A DNA stretch of 64,000 nt from JBBSBL01 sp046330255 (GTDB lineage: Bacteria; Actinomycetota; Thermoleophilia; Solirubrobacterales; Solirubrobacteraceae), in NCBI GenBank assembly GCA_046330255.1, contig JAXLTC010000001.1:1550001-1614000 (forward strand), given 5' to 3'. Positions within the stretch are counted from its first letter, which is position 1, and each line of letters begins with the position of its first letter. The notes under the pieces were generated by a model, which had not been told where the DNA came from, ran no database searches, and saw nothing but the letters and a program-made list of their open reading frames with translations. Positions 22,871 through 31,640 of the stretch are shown piece after piece. The translations under genes were made by a program, and so were the position numbers.

Positions 22871-23821
22871 TCACAGCTCGTGCTCGTAACCGGCGAGCCC
22901 CGTCCCGGGGCCGCCGGTGAGGGCGACGCCGTGCTCGCCGTCCTGGACCTCGCCGATCCACGCGAGGCCCGTCTCCGCCGCGGCCCGCTCGGCGCGCTGC
23001 GCGGTGTCCGGCGGCACGCACACGAGGAGCTCGTAGTCCTCGCCCGCGGTGGCCGCGAAGGCGAGCGGGTCGCGCCCCAGCTCCGCGGCGACCCCGGCGA
23101 CGCCGGGCGCGAGCGGCAGGCGACGCAGGTCGAGCGCCAGCCGCGCGCCGCTGCGCCGGGCGATGTGGCGCGCGTCGGTGGCCAGGCCGTCGGAGAGGTC
23201 GATCATCGCGTGCGCTCCGGCCTCCGCGAGCGCGCGCCCGGTACGCAGGCGCGGCTCGGGCCGCCGGTGGCGCTCCACGAGCTCGGCGGGGCCGCTCGCC
23301 CTCCCCCGCATGACCTCGAGGCCGGCGCCCGAGGCGCCCAGCGACCCGGTCACGCCCACCAGGTCGCCCGGACGCGCGCCGTCGCGGCCCACCAGCAGCG
23401 TCTCGTCCTCGGCCCAGCCGACCACCGTCACGGTGATGGCAAGGCCGGGACCGCGCGCGAGGTCCCCGCCCGCGATCGTGACACCCGTGCGCTCCGCCAG
23501 CGCCTCCGCCCCCGCGAACAGCTCCAGCACCCAATGTTCCTCGCTTCCTCCAGGAAGCATCAGCGCGAGGTAGGCCTCGCCCGGCTCGGCGCCCATCGCC
23601 GCGAGGTCCGAGAGCGCGCCGGCCAGCGCGCGGTGCCCGGCGTCGGCCGGCCGTGCGTGCGCGAGGTCCAGATGGACCCCGGCCGCCATCGTGTCCACCG
23701 AGACGACCGCGTACGGGAGCGCGCGCACGACCGCCGCGTCGTCGCCGATCCAGCGCACGACGCGCTCCGAGCGGCAGCGCAGCGCCTCCTCGACGGCGTC
23801 GAGCAGCGAGAGCTCGCGCAC
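22871..23821 (-). CDS. thiL: Thiamine-monophosphate kinase
   Basis: A 316-residue ThiL of the PurM/SelD fold, which phosphorylates thiamine phosphate to thiamine diphosphate. Recognisable are IGDDAAVVRALPYAVVSVDT at the N-terminus (Mg/ATP loop), TIAGGDLARGPGLAITVT, DLVGVTGSLGASGAGLEVM, MIDLSDGLATDARHIA and GEDYELLVCVPP. It starts with GTG 13 bases after infA on the same strand, so the two are probably one transcript. No thiamine-diphosphate riboswitch fold fits in that gap. Confidence 0.95.
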   Translation of the reverse strand: MRELSLLDAVEEALRCRSERVVRWIGDDAAVVRALPYAVVSVDTMAAGVHLDLAHARPADAGHRALAGALSDLAAMGAEPGEAYLALMLPGGSEEHWVLELFAGAEALAERTGVTIAGGDLARGPGLAITVTVVGWAEDETLLVGRDGARPGDLVGVTGSLGASGAGLEVMRGRASGPAELVERHRRPEPRLRTGRALAEAGAHAMIDLSDGLATDARHIARRSGARLALDLRRLPLAPGVAGVAAELGRDPLAFAATAGEDYELLVCVPPDTAQRAERAAAETGLAWIGEVQDGEHGVALTGGPGTGLAGYEHEL

Positions 23822-23834
23822 CGCCCGTGCCCGC

Positions 23835-24053
23835 TCAGCGGTGGCGGTAGACGATGCGGGCGCGGTCGAGGTCGTAGGGCGAGAGCTCCACGCGGACCCG
23901 GTCGCCCGGAAGGATCCTGATGCGGAAGCGGCGCATCTTGCCGGCGACGTGACCGAGCACCACGTGGTCGTTGTCGAGCTTCACGCGGAACATCGCGTTG
24001 GGCAGGGCCTCGACGACCTCACCCTCCAACTCGACCTTCTCTTCCTTCGCCAT
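23835..24053 (-). CDS. infA: Translation initiation factor IF-1
   Basis: A 72-residue S1/OB-fold protein that binds the ribosomal A site in initiation. The sequence MAKEEKVELEGEVVEALPNA with later KMRRFRIRILPGDRVRVELSPYD is diagnostic, and the length is exactly that of the family. The ATG at 24053 was preferred over an upstream in-frame ATG, which adds 19 non-conserved residues. TACGCT (preceded by TGG, an extended -10) ends seven bases upstream, suggesting a leaderless mRNA. It is not in a ribosomal-protein operon here but precedes thiL. Confidence 0.96.
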   Translation of the reverse strand: MAKEEKVELEGEVVEALPNAMFRVKLDNDHVVLGHVAGKMRRFRIRILPGDRVRVELSPYDLDRARIVYRHR

Positions 24054-24060
24054 GGCGGCG

Positions 24061-24066
24061 AGCGTA
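24061..24066 (-). promoter_or_regulatory. Extended -10 TACGCT, probable leaderless start of infA
   Basis: The minus strand reads TGGTACGCT, ending seven bases before the infA ATG (24053). There is no room for a ribosome-binding site. Confidence 0.5.
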
Positions 24067-24078
24067 CCAGGGCCCGGG

Positions 24079-26274
24079 TCAGTTCCCGGTGCCCGCGCCG
24101 CCCCCTCCACCGCCGCCCCCGCCGGTCGGCGGCGGGCCCTGTGGCGGGGTCTCGTAGAGGTTCGGGTTGCGGTAGTTCGGGTTCCCGCCGCCGGTCCCGC
24201 CGCCGGCCCCGCCTCCCCCTCCGCCTCCGTTGCCGGGCTGTGAGCCGGGGCTGGTTCCGCCGCCTCCGCCGTTCGCGCCGCCGTTCCCGCCGTAGCCCCC
24301 GCCCGAGCGGTAGTCGCCGCCGCCCGTGCTCGCGTAGCGGCCGAAGAACGGGGTGCCCTGGAACGGCTGCGACGGCGCCGGGAACGAGCCGCAGAAGCTC
24401 CCGTGCGCGACCGACATGAAGTCGTGCCAGATCTGCGCCGGGAACGTGCCGCCCGCGACGGTTATCCCGTGCACGCTGGTCATCGGGGTCGGCGGATTGG
24501 GGTAGCCGACCCAGACCGAGGTCGCCATCTCCGGCGTGAAGCCCACGAACCACGCGTCCTTGTAGTCGCTGGTCGTGCCCGTCTTGCCGGCGGCCGGGCA
24601 GCCGAAGCCCGCGGCGGTACCGGTGCCGGACTGGACGTTCTCCTCGAGGATCTTCTGCGCCTCGGCGGCCATGCCGTCGGGAAAGGCCCGGACGCGCCGG
24701 GGCTTGCCGAGGTCCTCCGCGCGGCCGCCCGGGAAGACCACGCGCTGGATCGCGATCGGCTTGTTGCGGATCCCGGCCGAGGCGATGGTCGCGAACGCGT
24801 TGGCCATCTCGAGCGGGGAGACGCCGTTCGTGAGGCCGCCGAGGCCCTCGGCGGGATACGCGTCGAGCTTCGCGGTGATGCCGAGGTCGTAGGCGGCCTG
24901 GCGCACCGCCTCCGGGCCGACGTCCGCGTCGAGTTGCGCGTAGACGGTGTTGTCCGACTTCAGCGTGGCCGTGACCAGGTTCATCGACCCGCCGTAGTCG
25001 TGCGAGTAGGTCGAGACCCCGTAGGTCGGGTAGCCCTTGAGCCAGCCCGGCTCCAGCGGCTTGGAGGTGTAGTAGGTGGACTCCGGGTCGATCCCCTTGC
25101 GCAGCGCCGCCATCAGGACCATGACCTTGAACGTCGAACCGGGCTGCCGCTGGCCCTGCGCGGCGTAGTTGTACTGCGTGGTCCCGTAGCTCGCGGACGA
25201 GGCCATCGCGCGGATGTACCCGTTGCGCGGGTCGATCGCGACGAGCGCCGAGGCGGGGTCGCCCGGATCGCTGAGCTGCCCCGCGATCGACTGGCGGGCG
25301 AGCTCCTGCAGGCGCGGCTCGATCGTGGTGTAGATGCGCAGCCCGCCCTGCCGCACCGTCGCGGCGCCATAGCGGCGGTAGAGCGCCTGCTGGACGTAGT
25401 CGAAGAAGAAGCCCTCTCGACGCTCCTGGAAGTAGCTGTTGCGCCTGGTGCCGAGCGGCGCGCGCTTGGCCGCCATCGCCTGCGCGCGGGTGATCGCGCC
25501 GGTCTTGACCATCGAGCCCAGCACCTCGTTGCGGCGCTTCAGCGCGGAGGACGGGCTGAAGAACGGGTTGTACTCGGACGGCGCCTGCGGCAGGCCCGCG
25601 AGCAACGCGGCCTCGGGCAGGGACAGGTCGCGCGCGGGCTTGTCGAAGAACATCCGCGCCGCGGCCTGGACGCCGATGGCGGTCTGCCCGCCGACCGTCC
25701 CGTAGGCGACGTCGTTCATGTACTGCGCCAGGATCCAGCGCTTGGAGTGGCGCCGCTCGAGCTCCTGGGCGAGCTTGGCCTCCTTGATCTTGCGCGTGAG
25801 CGACTTCTTGCTGCGCTGGTCGAACAGGTAGAGGTTTCGCACGAGCTGCATCGTGAGCGTGGACCCGCCCTGCAGCGACTCGCCGGACGCGAGGTTGCGG
25901 ACCGCCGCGCGCACGATGCCGAGGTAGTCGACGCCGTGGTGCTCGTAGAAGCGCCGGTCCTCGATCGCCACCGTGGCCTGGCCCATCACCCGCGGGATGT
26001 CGCGCGAGGTGACCGGCCGGCGCAGGACGACCGACGAGATGAATCCGAGGCGGCTCCCGTCGGCGGCGTAGACCGTAGAGGTCGCGCCCTCGGTCCTCGG
26101 CTTGAGCTCGCCGATGTCGGGCGTGGAGTCCACGACCGAGGCGACCCAGGCCGCGGCGCCGACGGAGGCGAGCAGCAGCACCGTCGCCAGGACGGCGATG
26201 ATCACGCCCACCGTGCGCCGCACCGGGTGGCCGCGCGTCCGCTCGCGGCGTCGCTGTCGCTCTCGTCGGCTCAT
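24079..26274 (-). CDS. Class A penicillin-binding protein (bifunctional transglycosylase/transpeptidase)
   Basis: A 731-residue PBP1-type enzyme that polymerises and cross-links peptidoglycan outside the membrane. One membrane anchor lies at about residues 21-46. The GT51 domain has the catalytic glutamate E105 in AIEDRRFYEHHG and GGSTLTMQLVRNLY near 136. The transpeptidase motifs are SxxK as S380-T-F-K, SDN at 440-442 and KTG at 564-566. The final 90 residues are a Gly/Pro/Asn-rich tail, low complexity and probably disordered. A TACAAT hexamer (minus strand, 26323-26328) lies 48 bases upstream. Confidence 0.95.
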   Translation of the reverse strand: MSRRERQRRRERTRGHPVRRTVGVIIAVLATVLLLASVGAAAWVASVVDSTPDIGELKPRTEGATSTVYAADGSRLGFISSVVLRRPVTSRDIPRVMGQATVAIEDRRFYEHHGVDYLGIVRAAVRNLASGESLQGGSTLTMQLVRNLYLFDQRSKKSLTRKIKEAKLAQELERRHSKRWILAQYMNDVAYGTVGGQTAIGVQAAARMFFDKPARDLSLPEAALLAGLPQAPSEYNPFFSPSSALKRRNEVLGSMVKTGAITRAQAMAAKRAPLGTRRNSYFQERREGFFFDYVQQALYRRYGAATVRQGGLRIYTTIEPRLQELARQSIAGQLSDPGDPASALVAIDPRNGYIRAMASSASYGTTQYNYAAQGQRQPGSTFKVMVLMAALRKGIDPESTYYTSKPLEPGWLKGYPTYGVSTYSHDYGGSMNLVTATLKSDNTVYAQLDADVGPEAVRQAAYDLGITAKLDAYPAEGLGGLTNGVSPLEMANAFATIASAGIRNKPIAIQRVVFPGGRAEDLGKPRRVRAFPDGMAAEAQKILEENVQSGTGTAAGFGCPAAGKTGTTSDYKDAWFVGFTPEMATSVWVGYPNPPTPMTSVHGITVAGGTFPAQIWHDFMSVAHGSFCGSFPAPSQPFQGTPFFGRYASTGGGDYRSGGGYGGNGGANGGGGGTSPGSQPGNGGGGGGGAGGGTGGGNPNYRNPNLYETPPQGPPPTGGGGGGGGGAGTGN

Positions 26275-26322
26275 CGCTGCAGGGCCGCGTCGGCGGGCGG
26301 TCCGGCCTCCGCGCGGCCACCG

Positions 26323-26328
26323 ATTGTA
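26323..26328 (-). promoter_or_regulatory. -10-like TACAAT upstream of PBP gene
   Basis: It is the best sigma-70 -10 match in the 130-base divergent gap between the PBP and mannosyltransferase genes, leaving a leader of about 40 bases. Confidence 0.4.
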
Positions 26329-26404
26329 CCCCGCAGGCGAGTTCGCCCCGCCGGTCGGCGCTCCTGCCCCGCGCCGCTACGGGGCATGGGAAGATCGCGG
26401 CCCG

Positions 26405-27700
26405 ATGGCGAGCCGCGGCGGCACGCTCGGCGCCCCCGGGGCGCCCCTCGCGCTCGGCGCCGAGGCGGCCGCCGGCCTGCGCGCGGCGTGGCGGGCGGCC
26501 TGGCGCTCGCGTCTGGTGGTGGTCGCGGCGGCCGTGGCGGGCCTGGCGCTGCTCGGCCACGCCCCGGGCTGGGCCGACTACGACCCGGCGCGCCTCACGC
26601 AGCCGTTCGGCGGGGCCGCCGACCTGCTCGTCGCCCCGTTCGCGCGCTGGGACTCGGTCTGGTTCCTGGACATCGCCTCGGGCGGCTACGCGCCCGAGGC
26701 GGCTCGCGCCGCGTTCTTCCCGCTGTACCCGGCGCTCGCCGCGATCGCCGGAGCGCCCGCCGGGTCGCCGTTGATCGGCGGGCTGCTCGTGAGCTGGGGG
26801 GCGCTGCTGGCCGGGCTCGCGGCGGTCCATCGGCTCGCGGCTCGCGATCTCGGCGAGCGCTACGCCGCGCCCGCCTTGATGGTCCTCGCGTGGTTCCCGT
26901 CGTCGTTGTTCCTCTCCGCGGCCTACTCGGAGTCCCTGTTCCTGGCGCTGTCGGCCGGGACGTTCCTGGCGGCGCGGCGCGGGGCGTGGGCGTGCGCGGG
27001 CGTGCTCGGCGCGCTCGCGGCGGCCACGCGCAGCACCGGCGTCCTGCTCGTCGTGCCGCTCCTGCTGATCGCGCTCTACGGGCCGCGCGAGGACCGCCCG
27101 GACGTCGCGGCGCCGCCGCGGCGCGGCCGGCGTGCGCGACACGCGCCCGGCCCGGAGTTGGCCTGGATCGCGCTGGTGCCGGTCGGGCTCGGCACCTATC
27201 TCGGCTACCTCGCGCTCGCCGGGCTCGACCCGCTCGAGCCGTTCCGGGCCCAGGCCGCGTGGATGCGCGAGCTGTCGGTACCGCTGGCCGGCGTGGGCCA
27301 GGGGCTCCATGCGGGCTGGGAGGGGGTCTTGCGCCTCGCGGGCGGGGGCCCGCTCGACTGGCGCGCGGGCGGCGGCGACCCGCTCCAGGACGCCGCGCTC
27401 AACGTCCTGCTGGCGGGCTTTCTGCTCGGCGCCCTGGCGCTGATGGGGTGCGTGGTCCGGAGGTTGCCGCCAGCCTACGGCGCCTGGGCGGCGCTCTCGC
27501 TCGCCGTTCCGCTGTCGGCCCCGGTCGCGACCCAGCCGCTGATGTCCCTCCCGCGCTTTCTCGCCGTCTGCTTCCCGCTGCAGATGGCGCTCGCCGCATG
27601 GGCGCTGGATCGCGGCGTCCTGCGCCCGTTGCTGGCGTTGTCCGGCGCCGGGCTCGCCGGGCTCTCGGTCGTGTGGGGAACGTGGACGTTCATCGCCTGA
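26405..27700 (+). CDS. PIG-V-like mannosyltransferase-family membrane protein
   Basis: A 431-residue polytopic protein with about ten hydrophobic segments. The first extracytoplasmic loop has the motif ARWDSVWFLDIASGGY (residues about 79-94), which is the catalytic-loop pattern of the PIG-V/GT-C group of dolichyl- or polyprenyl-phosphate-sugar-dependent mannosyltransferases. FFPLYPALAAIAG and SAAYSESLFLALSAG are further family blocks. The acceptor is unknown; in bacteria such proteins glycosylate proteins or lipids of the envelope. The start ATG 26405 was chosen as the first methionine before the conserved region. It overlaps the next gene by 19 bases. Confidence 0.8.
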   Translation: MASRGGTLGAPGAPLALGAEAAAGLRAAWRAAWRSRLVVVAAAVAGLALLGHAPGWADYDPARLTQPFGGAADLLVAPFARWDSVWFLDIASGGYAPEAARAAFFPLYPALAAIAGAPAGSPLIGGLLVSWGALLAGLAAVHRLAARDLGERYAAPALMVLAWFPSSLFLSAAYSESLFLALSAGTFLAARRGAWACAGVLGALAAATRSTGVLLVVPLLLIALYGPREDRPDVAAPPRRGRRARHAPGPELAWIALVPVGLGTYLGYLALAGLDPLEPFRAQAAWMRELSVPLAGVGQGLHAGWEGVLRLAGGGPLDWRAGGGDPLQDAALNVLLAGFLLGALALMGCVVRRLPPAYGAWAALSLAVPLSAPVATQPLMSLPRFLAVCFPLQMALAAWALDRGVLRPLLALSGAGLAGLSVVWGTWTFIA

Positions 27701-28398
27701 CCGTCGCCGCGCGCCGCCGCCCGCGCGCGGTGCTGCTGGACGCGCTGGGAACGCTGCTCGAGCTCGAGCAGCCGGCCGCGCCGTTGCGACGCGAGCTGCG
27801 CGAGCGTTTCGCGCTCGAGGTGACCGAGGCCCAGGCGGGGGAGGCGGTGGCTCGGGAGATCGCCTACTACCGGGCCCATCACGACGAGGGCCGCGATCAC
27901 GCCGCGCTCGCGATGCTGCGCCGCCGCTGCGCCGCCGAGCTCCGCTCCGCCCTGCCGGCGCCCGCCGGGGACCTCCCTCTGGGCGCGCTGTCGGACGCCC
28001 TGATGGCGGCGCTGACCTTCCGGCCCTATCCGGACTCGGCCCCCGCCCTGAGGGCGCTGCGGGCGCGCGGTATCCGCCTCGTGGTGGTCAGCAACTGGGA
28101 CGTCTCGCTGCACGAGGTGCTCGCGCGCACGGGGCTCGGGTCGCTCGTTCACGGCGCGATCACGTCGGCCGAGCTCGGTTCGGGCAAGCCGGGCGCGGCG
28201 ATCTTCCGCCATGCGCTGACGATCGCCGGAGTCCCGGCGTTCGCGGCGCTGCACGCCGGGGACTCCTACGCGGCCGACGTGCTCGGCGCGCGCGCGGCAG
28301 GCATCGAGCCGGTGCTGGTCGCGCGGGACGGCCGCGAGGCCCCGGACGGGGTGGCGGTCGTGCGCACGCTCGCGGAGCTGGCGAGTGCGGTCGGCTGA
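27682..28398 (+). CDS. HAD-superfamily hydrolase
   Basis: A 238-residue haloacid-dehalogenase-like phosphatase, read from GTG 27682 inside the end of the mannosyltransferase gene. Motif I is VLLDALGTLLELE, motif II VVVSNWDVS, motif III the lysine of SGKPGAAIF, and motif IV HAGDSYAADVLGARAAG. The second aspartate of motif I (D-x-D) is a glycine in the common DALGTL variant of the HAD-IA group. The helical cap lies between residues about 25 and 110. The substrate is not predictable. The start is uncertain, but all conserved parts are covered. Confidence 0.85.
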   Translation: MDVHRLTVAARRRPRAVLLDALGTLLELEQPAAPLRRELRERFALEVTEAQAGEAVAREIAYYRAHHDEGRDHAALAMLRRRCAAELRSALPAPAGDLPLGALSDALMAALTFRPYPDSAPALRALRARGIRLVVVSNWDVSLHEVLARTGLGSLVHGAITSAELGSGKPGAAIFRHALTIAGVPAFAALHAGDSYAADVLGARAAGIEPVLVARDGREAPDGVAVVRTLAELASAVG

Positions 28399-28420
28399 TC
28401 GTGTTCGGGCGCGCGCGCCC

Positions 28421-28426
28421 TACGCT
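28421..28426 (+). promoter_or_regulatory. -10-like TACGCT, probable leaderless start of CPBP protease gene
   Basis: It ends nine bases before the ATG at 28436. The element is identical to those before infA and the M28-like gene. Confidence 0.5.
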
Positions 28427-28435
28427 TCCCTCGGC

Positions 28436-29443
28436 ATGACGGTCCCGCCACCCCGTGAGGCGCATCCCCACCCCGGGCCCCCGCCCGAGCGACCCGAGCG
28501 ACCCGAGGGGGCGCCCGGCGGCCCCCCGCCCCCGTCCGCCACCGGGGGCTGGGCACCGCCCGCGGCCGGCACGGCGCTGCCGCCGGCGCCGGCACCGCCG
28601 ACCGAGGCGGGTCGTCGCGACGGCGACGACCCGGGCGGCTCCGAGCAGCTGCCGCCCTGGCCCGGATGGATCGCGCCCGCCGCGCTGCTGTGCGCGTTCG
28701 GCGCGGCGATCGTGGTGGGCGTCGCGCTGGCGATCGTGCTCGCGGCGGGGCGCGGCCGGGTCGGTGACAGCCCGCCCGGCTTCGTGATCGCCGCCACCTT
28801 CTTCCAGGACGCCGCGCTGATCGGCTCGGCGCTGCTGTTCGCGCGCATGCAGGGCCGCGGCGTCCGCCCCGCGGACTTCGGCCTGCGCCGCTTCCGGGTC
28901 CCGCCCGCGCTCGGGTGGATCGTGCTGGGCTTCCTCGCCCAGCTCACGTTCACGGCGGTCTGGACGTCGCTGGTCGGCTCGCCCGCCGAGCGCGACACCC
29001 TGCAGCGACAGCTCGGCGCCGACCCGGGGACGGTCGCCTTCGGAGCCTTCGTGGTGCTGGTCACCGTCGTCGCGCCGATCGCCGAGGAGTTCTTCTTCCG
29101 CGGGTTCTTCTTCACCGCGCTGCGGCGCTGGAGCGGGCCATGGGTTGGGGCCGCGCTGACGGGGCTCGTGTTCGGCGGGATCCACGTGGGTTCGGCGGCG
29201 ACGGTCTCGCTGGTGCCGCTCGCCTTCTTCGGCTTCGTCCTCTGCCTGCTCCGCTGGCGCACCCGCGCGCTGTACCCGTGCATCGTCCTGCACGCGGTGA
29301 ACAACTGCCTCGCGGTGGGCGTCGACAAGGACCTGAGCTGGGGCTGGGAGATCGTCGCGCTGATCGTCGCGGCGAACCTCGTGATCGCGGCACTCGTGCT
29401 GCCGTTCGTCCTGCGCCGCGAGGCGCCGGCGGCGGGCGCCTGA
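28436..29443 (+). CDS. CPBP-family intramembrane glutamic protease (Rce1/Abi-like)
   Basis: A 335-residue membrane protein. The first 75 residues are Pro/Gly-rich and presumably cytoplasmic; seven or eight hydrophobic segments follow. The CPBP motifs are EEFFFRG with E217, E218 and R222, GGIHVG with the second-motif histidine, and HAVNN near residue 277. All catalytic residues of the Rce1-like group are therefore present. Bacterial members include bacteriocin self-immunity proteins, but most have no known substrate. A TACGCT hexamer just upstream supports the ATG chosen. Confidence 0.88.
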   Translation: MTVPPPREAHPHPGPPPERPERPEGAPGGPPPPSATGGWAPPAAGTALPPAPAPPTEAGRRDGDDPGGSEQLPPWPGWIAPAALLCAFGAAIVVGVALAIVLAAGRGRVGDSPPGFVIAATFFQDAALIGSALLFARMQGRGVRPADFGLRRFRVPPALGWIVLGFLAQLTFTAVWTSLVGSPAERDTLQRQLGADPGTVAFGAFVVLVTVVAPIAEEFFFRGFFFTALRRWSGPWVGAALTGLVFGGIHVGSAATVSLVPLAFFGFVLCLLRWRTRALYPCIVLHAVNNCLAVGVDKDLSWGWEIVALIVAANLVIAALVLPFVLRREAPAAGA

Positions 29444-29513
29444 GGCGCCGCGCTCCGGGAGGAAGCGGGTATGACCGCGGCGAAGGGTGCGCCGTGAATA
29501 CCGCGCTCTCCCC

Positions 29514-29519
29514 TAGGAT
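29514..29519 (+). promoter_or_regulatory. -10-like TAGGAT before L,D-transpeptidase gene
   Basis: It ends 10 bases before ATG 29530. It overlaps an in-frame ATG at 29518, which argues against that earlier start. The AGGA inside it could instead act as a ribosome-binding site. Confidence 0.4.
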
Positions 29520-29529
29520 GCCCGGCGCG

Positions 29530-30603
29530 ATGCGTCCCGCCGCCGGCCTCGCCACCCTCGCCCTCGCGCTGCTCGCGGCCGCCACGCCGGCGGCCGCCCA
29601 GTCTCCGCCTTCCGCGCGGGGCGTCGCCGCCACTCCGGTCGCGAGCCCGTCCGCCACGACGCCCGCGACCACGACGCCCGCCCCCAAGACCAAGCCCAAG
29701 GCCAAGGCGCCGAAGCCGAAGGCGCGCAAGCCCCAGGGCGGCGCGCTGCGCCTGCGCCTCGCCGGCGCGCTGCGCACCCGCTCGCGCGCCTGGGCGCTGA
29801 CGGGCCAGGCACTGCGCGTCGGTGGTGTGGTGTCGCGCTACGAGCCGGGTCAGCGGGTGGCGCTGCGCATCTGGCGGGGCCGCCGTCTCGTCCGGGTGAT
29901 CACGCCGCGCGTCTTCCCGTCGCGCTCGCGCCGCTTCGGCCGCTTCTCGGTGCGCTTCGCGAGCCATCGCGCCGGCCGGCTGACCGTGAGCGCGATCAAG
30001 CCGGCCACCTCGCGCCAGATCCGCATGGTCGCGCGGCCGGTCGCGGCCAGCGTCGTGACGGGCGGCGGCGACGGCGCCTCGGTCGCGGCGCTCCAGGCGG
30101 GCCTCGCGAAGCTGGGCTACTGGGTGCCGCGCTCCGGTCGCATGGACGCCGGCACCGGCCGCGCGCTGATGGCCTTCCGCAAGGTCAACGGCATGGCCCG
30201 GACCTACGGGTCCAGCCGTGGGATCGTGTCGATGGTGCTGCGCGGTCGCGGAGGCTTCCGCGCCCGCTATCCGGGGCTCGGGAAGCACGTCGAGGCCGAC
30301 CTCGGGCGCCAGGTGCTGGTCTTCCTCTACGGCGGCCGGGTCCACCAGATCTTCGGGATCAGCTCCGGCAAGCCCTCGACGCCCACGATCCTCGGGAAGT
30401 TCCGCTTCTACAGCCGCGAGCTCGGGACGAACAGCCACGGGATGGTCGACTCGAGCTACTTCTACGGCGGCTACGCCGTGCACGGCTACGCCGACGTGCC
30501 GCCCTACGCCGCCAGCCACGGCTGCCTGCGCACCTGGATCCCCAACGCGCGCGCGATCCACGACTGGATCCGCGTCGGGGACCCGATCGCCGTCTACCCG
30601 TAG
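29530..30603 (+). CDS. Secreted L,D-transpeptidase with peptidoglycan-binding domain
   Basis: A 357-residue exported enzyme of the YkuD family that makes 3-3 cross-links or modifies peptidoglycan. It has a signal peptide (residues 1-22, cleavage near AAA-Q), a Thr/Pro/Lys linker, a beta-rich domain of unknown type, a PG_binding_1-like helical segment (VAALQAGLAKLGYWV), and the YkuD domain. The catalytic block shows H318 in YAVHGYADVPP and C332 in AASHGCLR. It is transcribed alone after the CPBP gene; the PBP gene 3 kb away is on the opposite strand. Confidence 0.9.
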   Translation: MRPAAGLATLALALLAAATPAAAQSPPSARGVAATPVASPSATTPATTTPAPKTKPKAKAPKPKARKPQGGALRLRLAGALRTRSRAWALTGQALRVGGVVSRYEPGQRVALRIWRGRRLVRVITPRVFPSRSRRFGRFSVRFASHRAGRLTVSAIKPATSRQIRMVARPVAASVVTGGGDGASVAALQAGLAKLGYWVPRSGRMDAGTGRALMAFRKVNGMARTYGSSRGIVSMVLRGRGGFRARYPGLGKHVEADLGRQVLVFLYGGRVHQIFGISSGKPSTPTILGKFRFYSRELGTNSHGMVDSSYFYGGYAVHGYADVPPYAASHGCLRTWIPNARAIHDWIRVGDPIAVYP

Positions 30604-30642
30604 GAGCCCCGGGCGGGGGTCGCGCGGCGGCCGGGCGCGTCC

Positions 30643-31011
30643 TCAGGCGCGCGCGCGGGCGTAGCGGGCGAGGTAGCCCAGGCCGAACCCGTAGACGAGC
30701 AGGGCGAGCAGCGTGGGCACGGTCTCGCGCACCCACTCGCTCTTGGCGGCGTGCACGATGCCGTCGAACGGGCTGCGCAGCTTCGACGCGACCTCGTCGA
30801 TCGTCCTGCGCGGCTCGCCGGGCTTCTTCGCCTGCGGGGCGGTCGGGCTCTGGTCCAGCACGACCTGCTGGGTGCGCTCCGAGGCCCCGCCGAACTGGTC
30901 GGTGGCGAACAGCGCGAAGCTCGCCACCACGAACAGGCAGGCGATCATCGAGACGATCCAGATCCCGCGCGAGACCACGAGCACCGCATCGGCCGCGACC
31001 GCGGCTAGCAT
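30643..31011 (-). CDS. Hypothetical membrane protein
   Basis: A 122-residue protein with two adjacent N-terminal membrane helices (about residues 1-20 and 22-42), a hydrophilic middle of about 55 residues containing KPGEPRRTIDEVASKL, and a C-terminal membrane helix (TVPTLLALLVYGFGLGYLA). Its ATG start is uncertain, because GTG codons 12 and 45 bases upstream are also in frame, the latter overlapping the divergent pyrE start. No family is recognised and no motif suggests a function. Confidence 0.65.
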   Translation of the reverse strand: MLAAVAADAVLVVSRGIWIVSMIACLFVVASFALFATDQFGGASERTQQVVLDQSPTAPQAKKPGEPRRTIDEVASKLRSPFDGIVHAAKSEWVRETVPTLLALLVYGFGLGYLARYARARA

Positions 31012-31059
31012 GAGCGCCCGCACGATGGCGCCCGTCGTCCATTCGTCCACCCCCCCGCG

Positions 31060-31620
31060 GTGAGCGCCTCCGGCGCCCGCGAGGCCCTGATCGCGGAGTT
31101 GCGCTCCCACGCGCTGGTGATCGGAGAGGTGACGCTGACCAGCGGCGCCGTCGCGCAGTACTACGTCGATGCGAAACGCGCGATCCTGCGCCCGGCGGGC
31201 TTCCGCGCGCTCTCGGCGCTGGTCGCGGAGCGCTGCGCCTCGTGGGGCGCGGAGGCGGTCGGCGGGCTGTCGATGGGCGCCGACGCCCCGGCCTGCGCGG
31301 CGCTGGCCGGCGGGGCCGACGCGCTCGCGTTCTTCGTCCGCAAGGAGGTCAAGGCGCACGGCCTGCAGCGGCGCATCGAGGGGCCCCTGCTGCGGCCCGG
31401 CACGCGCTGCGTGGTCGTCGAGGACGTCGTCACCACGGGCGGATCGACGATCGCGGCGATCGAGGCGGTGCGTGAGGCGGAGCTGGAGGTCTGCGGGGTG
31501 GTTGCGGTGCTGGACCGCCTCGCCGGCGGCGGGGAGGCGATCGCCGCCGCGACGGGCGGCGCGCCCTACGAGGCGCTCGCGACGATCGACGACGTCCACC
31601 CCGAGCGCCCGGACCGCTGA
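31060..31620 (+). CDS. pyrE: Orotate phosphoribosyltransferase
   Basis: A 186-residue PyrE, which converts orotate and PRPP to orotidine monophosphate in pyrimidine synthesis. The PRPP-binding loop is VVVEDVVTTGGSTIAAIEAV (residues about 113-132). The flexible catalytic loop is FFVRKEVKAHGLQRRIEG, and FTLTSG-like residues appear near the N-terminus as VTLTSGAVAQYYVDAKR. Length is normal. It starts with GTG and stands apart from other pyr genes. Confidence 0.93.
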   Translation: MSASGAREALIAELRSHALVIGEVTLTSGAVAQYYVDAKRAILRPAGFRALSALVAERCASWGAEAVGGLSMGADAPACAALAGGADALAFFVRKEVKAHGLQRRIEGPLLRPGTRCVVVEDVVTTGGSTIAAIEAVREAELEVCGVVAVLDRLAGGGEAIAAATGGAPYEALATIDDVHPERPDR

Positions 31621-31640
31621 GGCGCGCGCGACGGGCGGCC

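Noticed and set aside
23821..23835. Thiamine-diphosphate riboswitch before thiL
   Set aside because: Only 13 bases separate thiL from infA, and no conserved TPP aptamer segments were found nearby.
24403..28398. 1331-codon plus-strand frame
   Set aside because: Most of it is antisense to the penicillin-binding protein. Only the last 239 codons, the HAD hydrolase, show conserved motifs.
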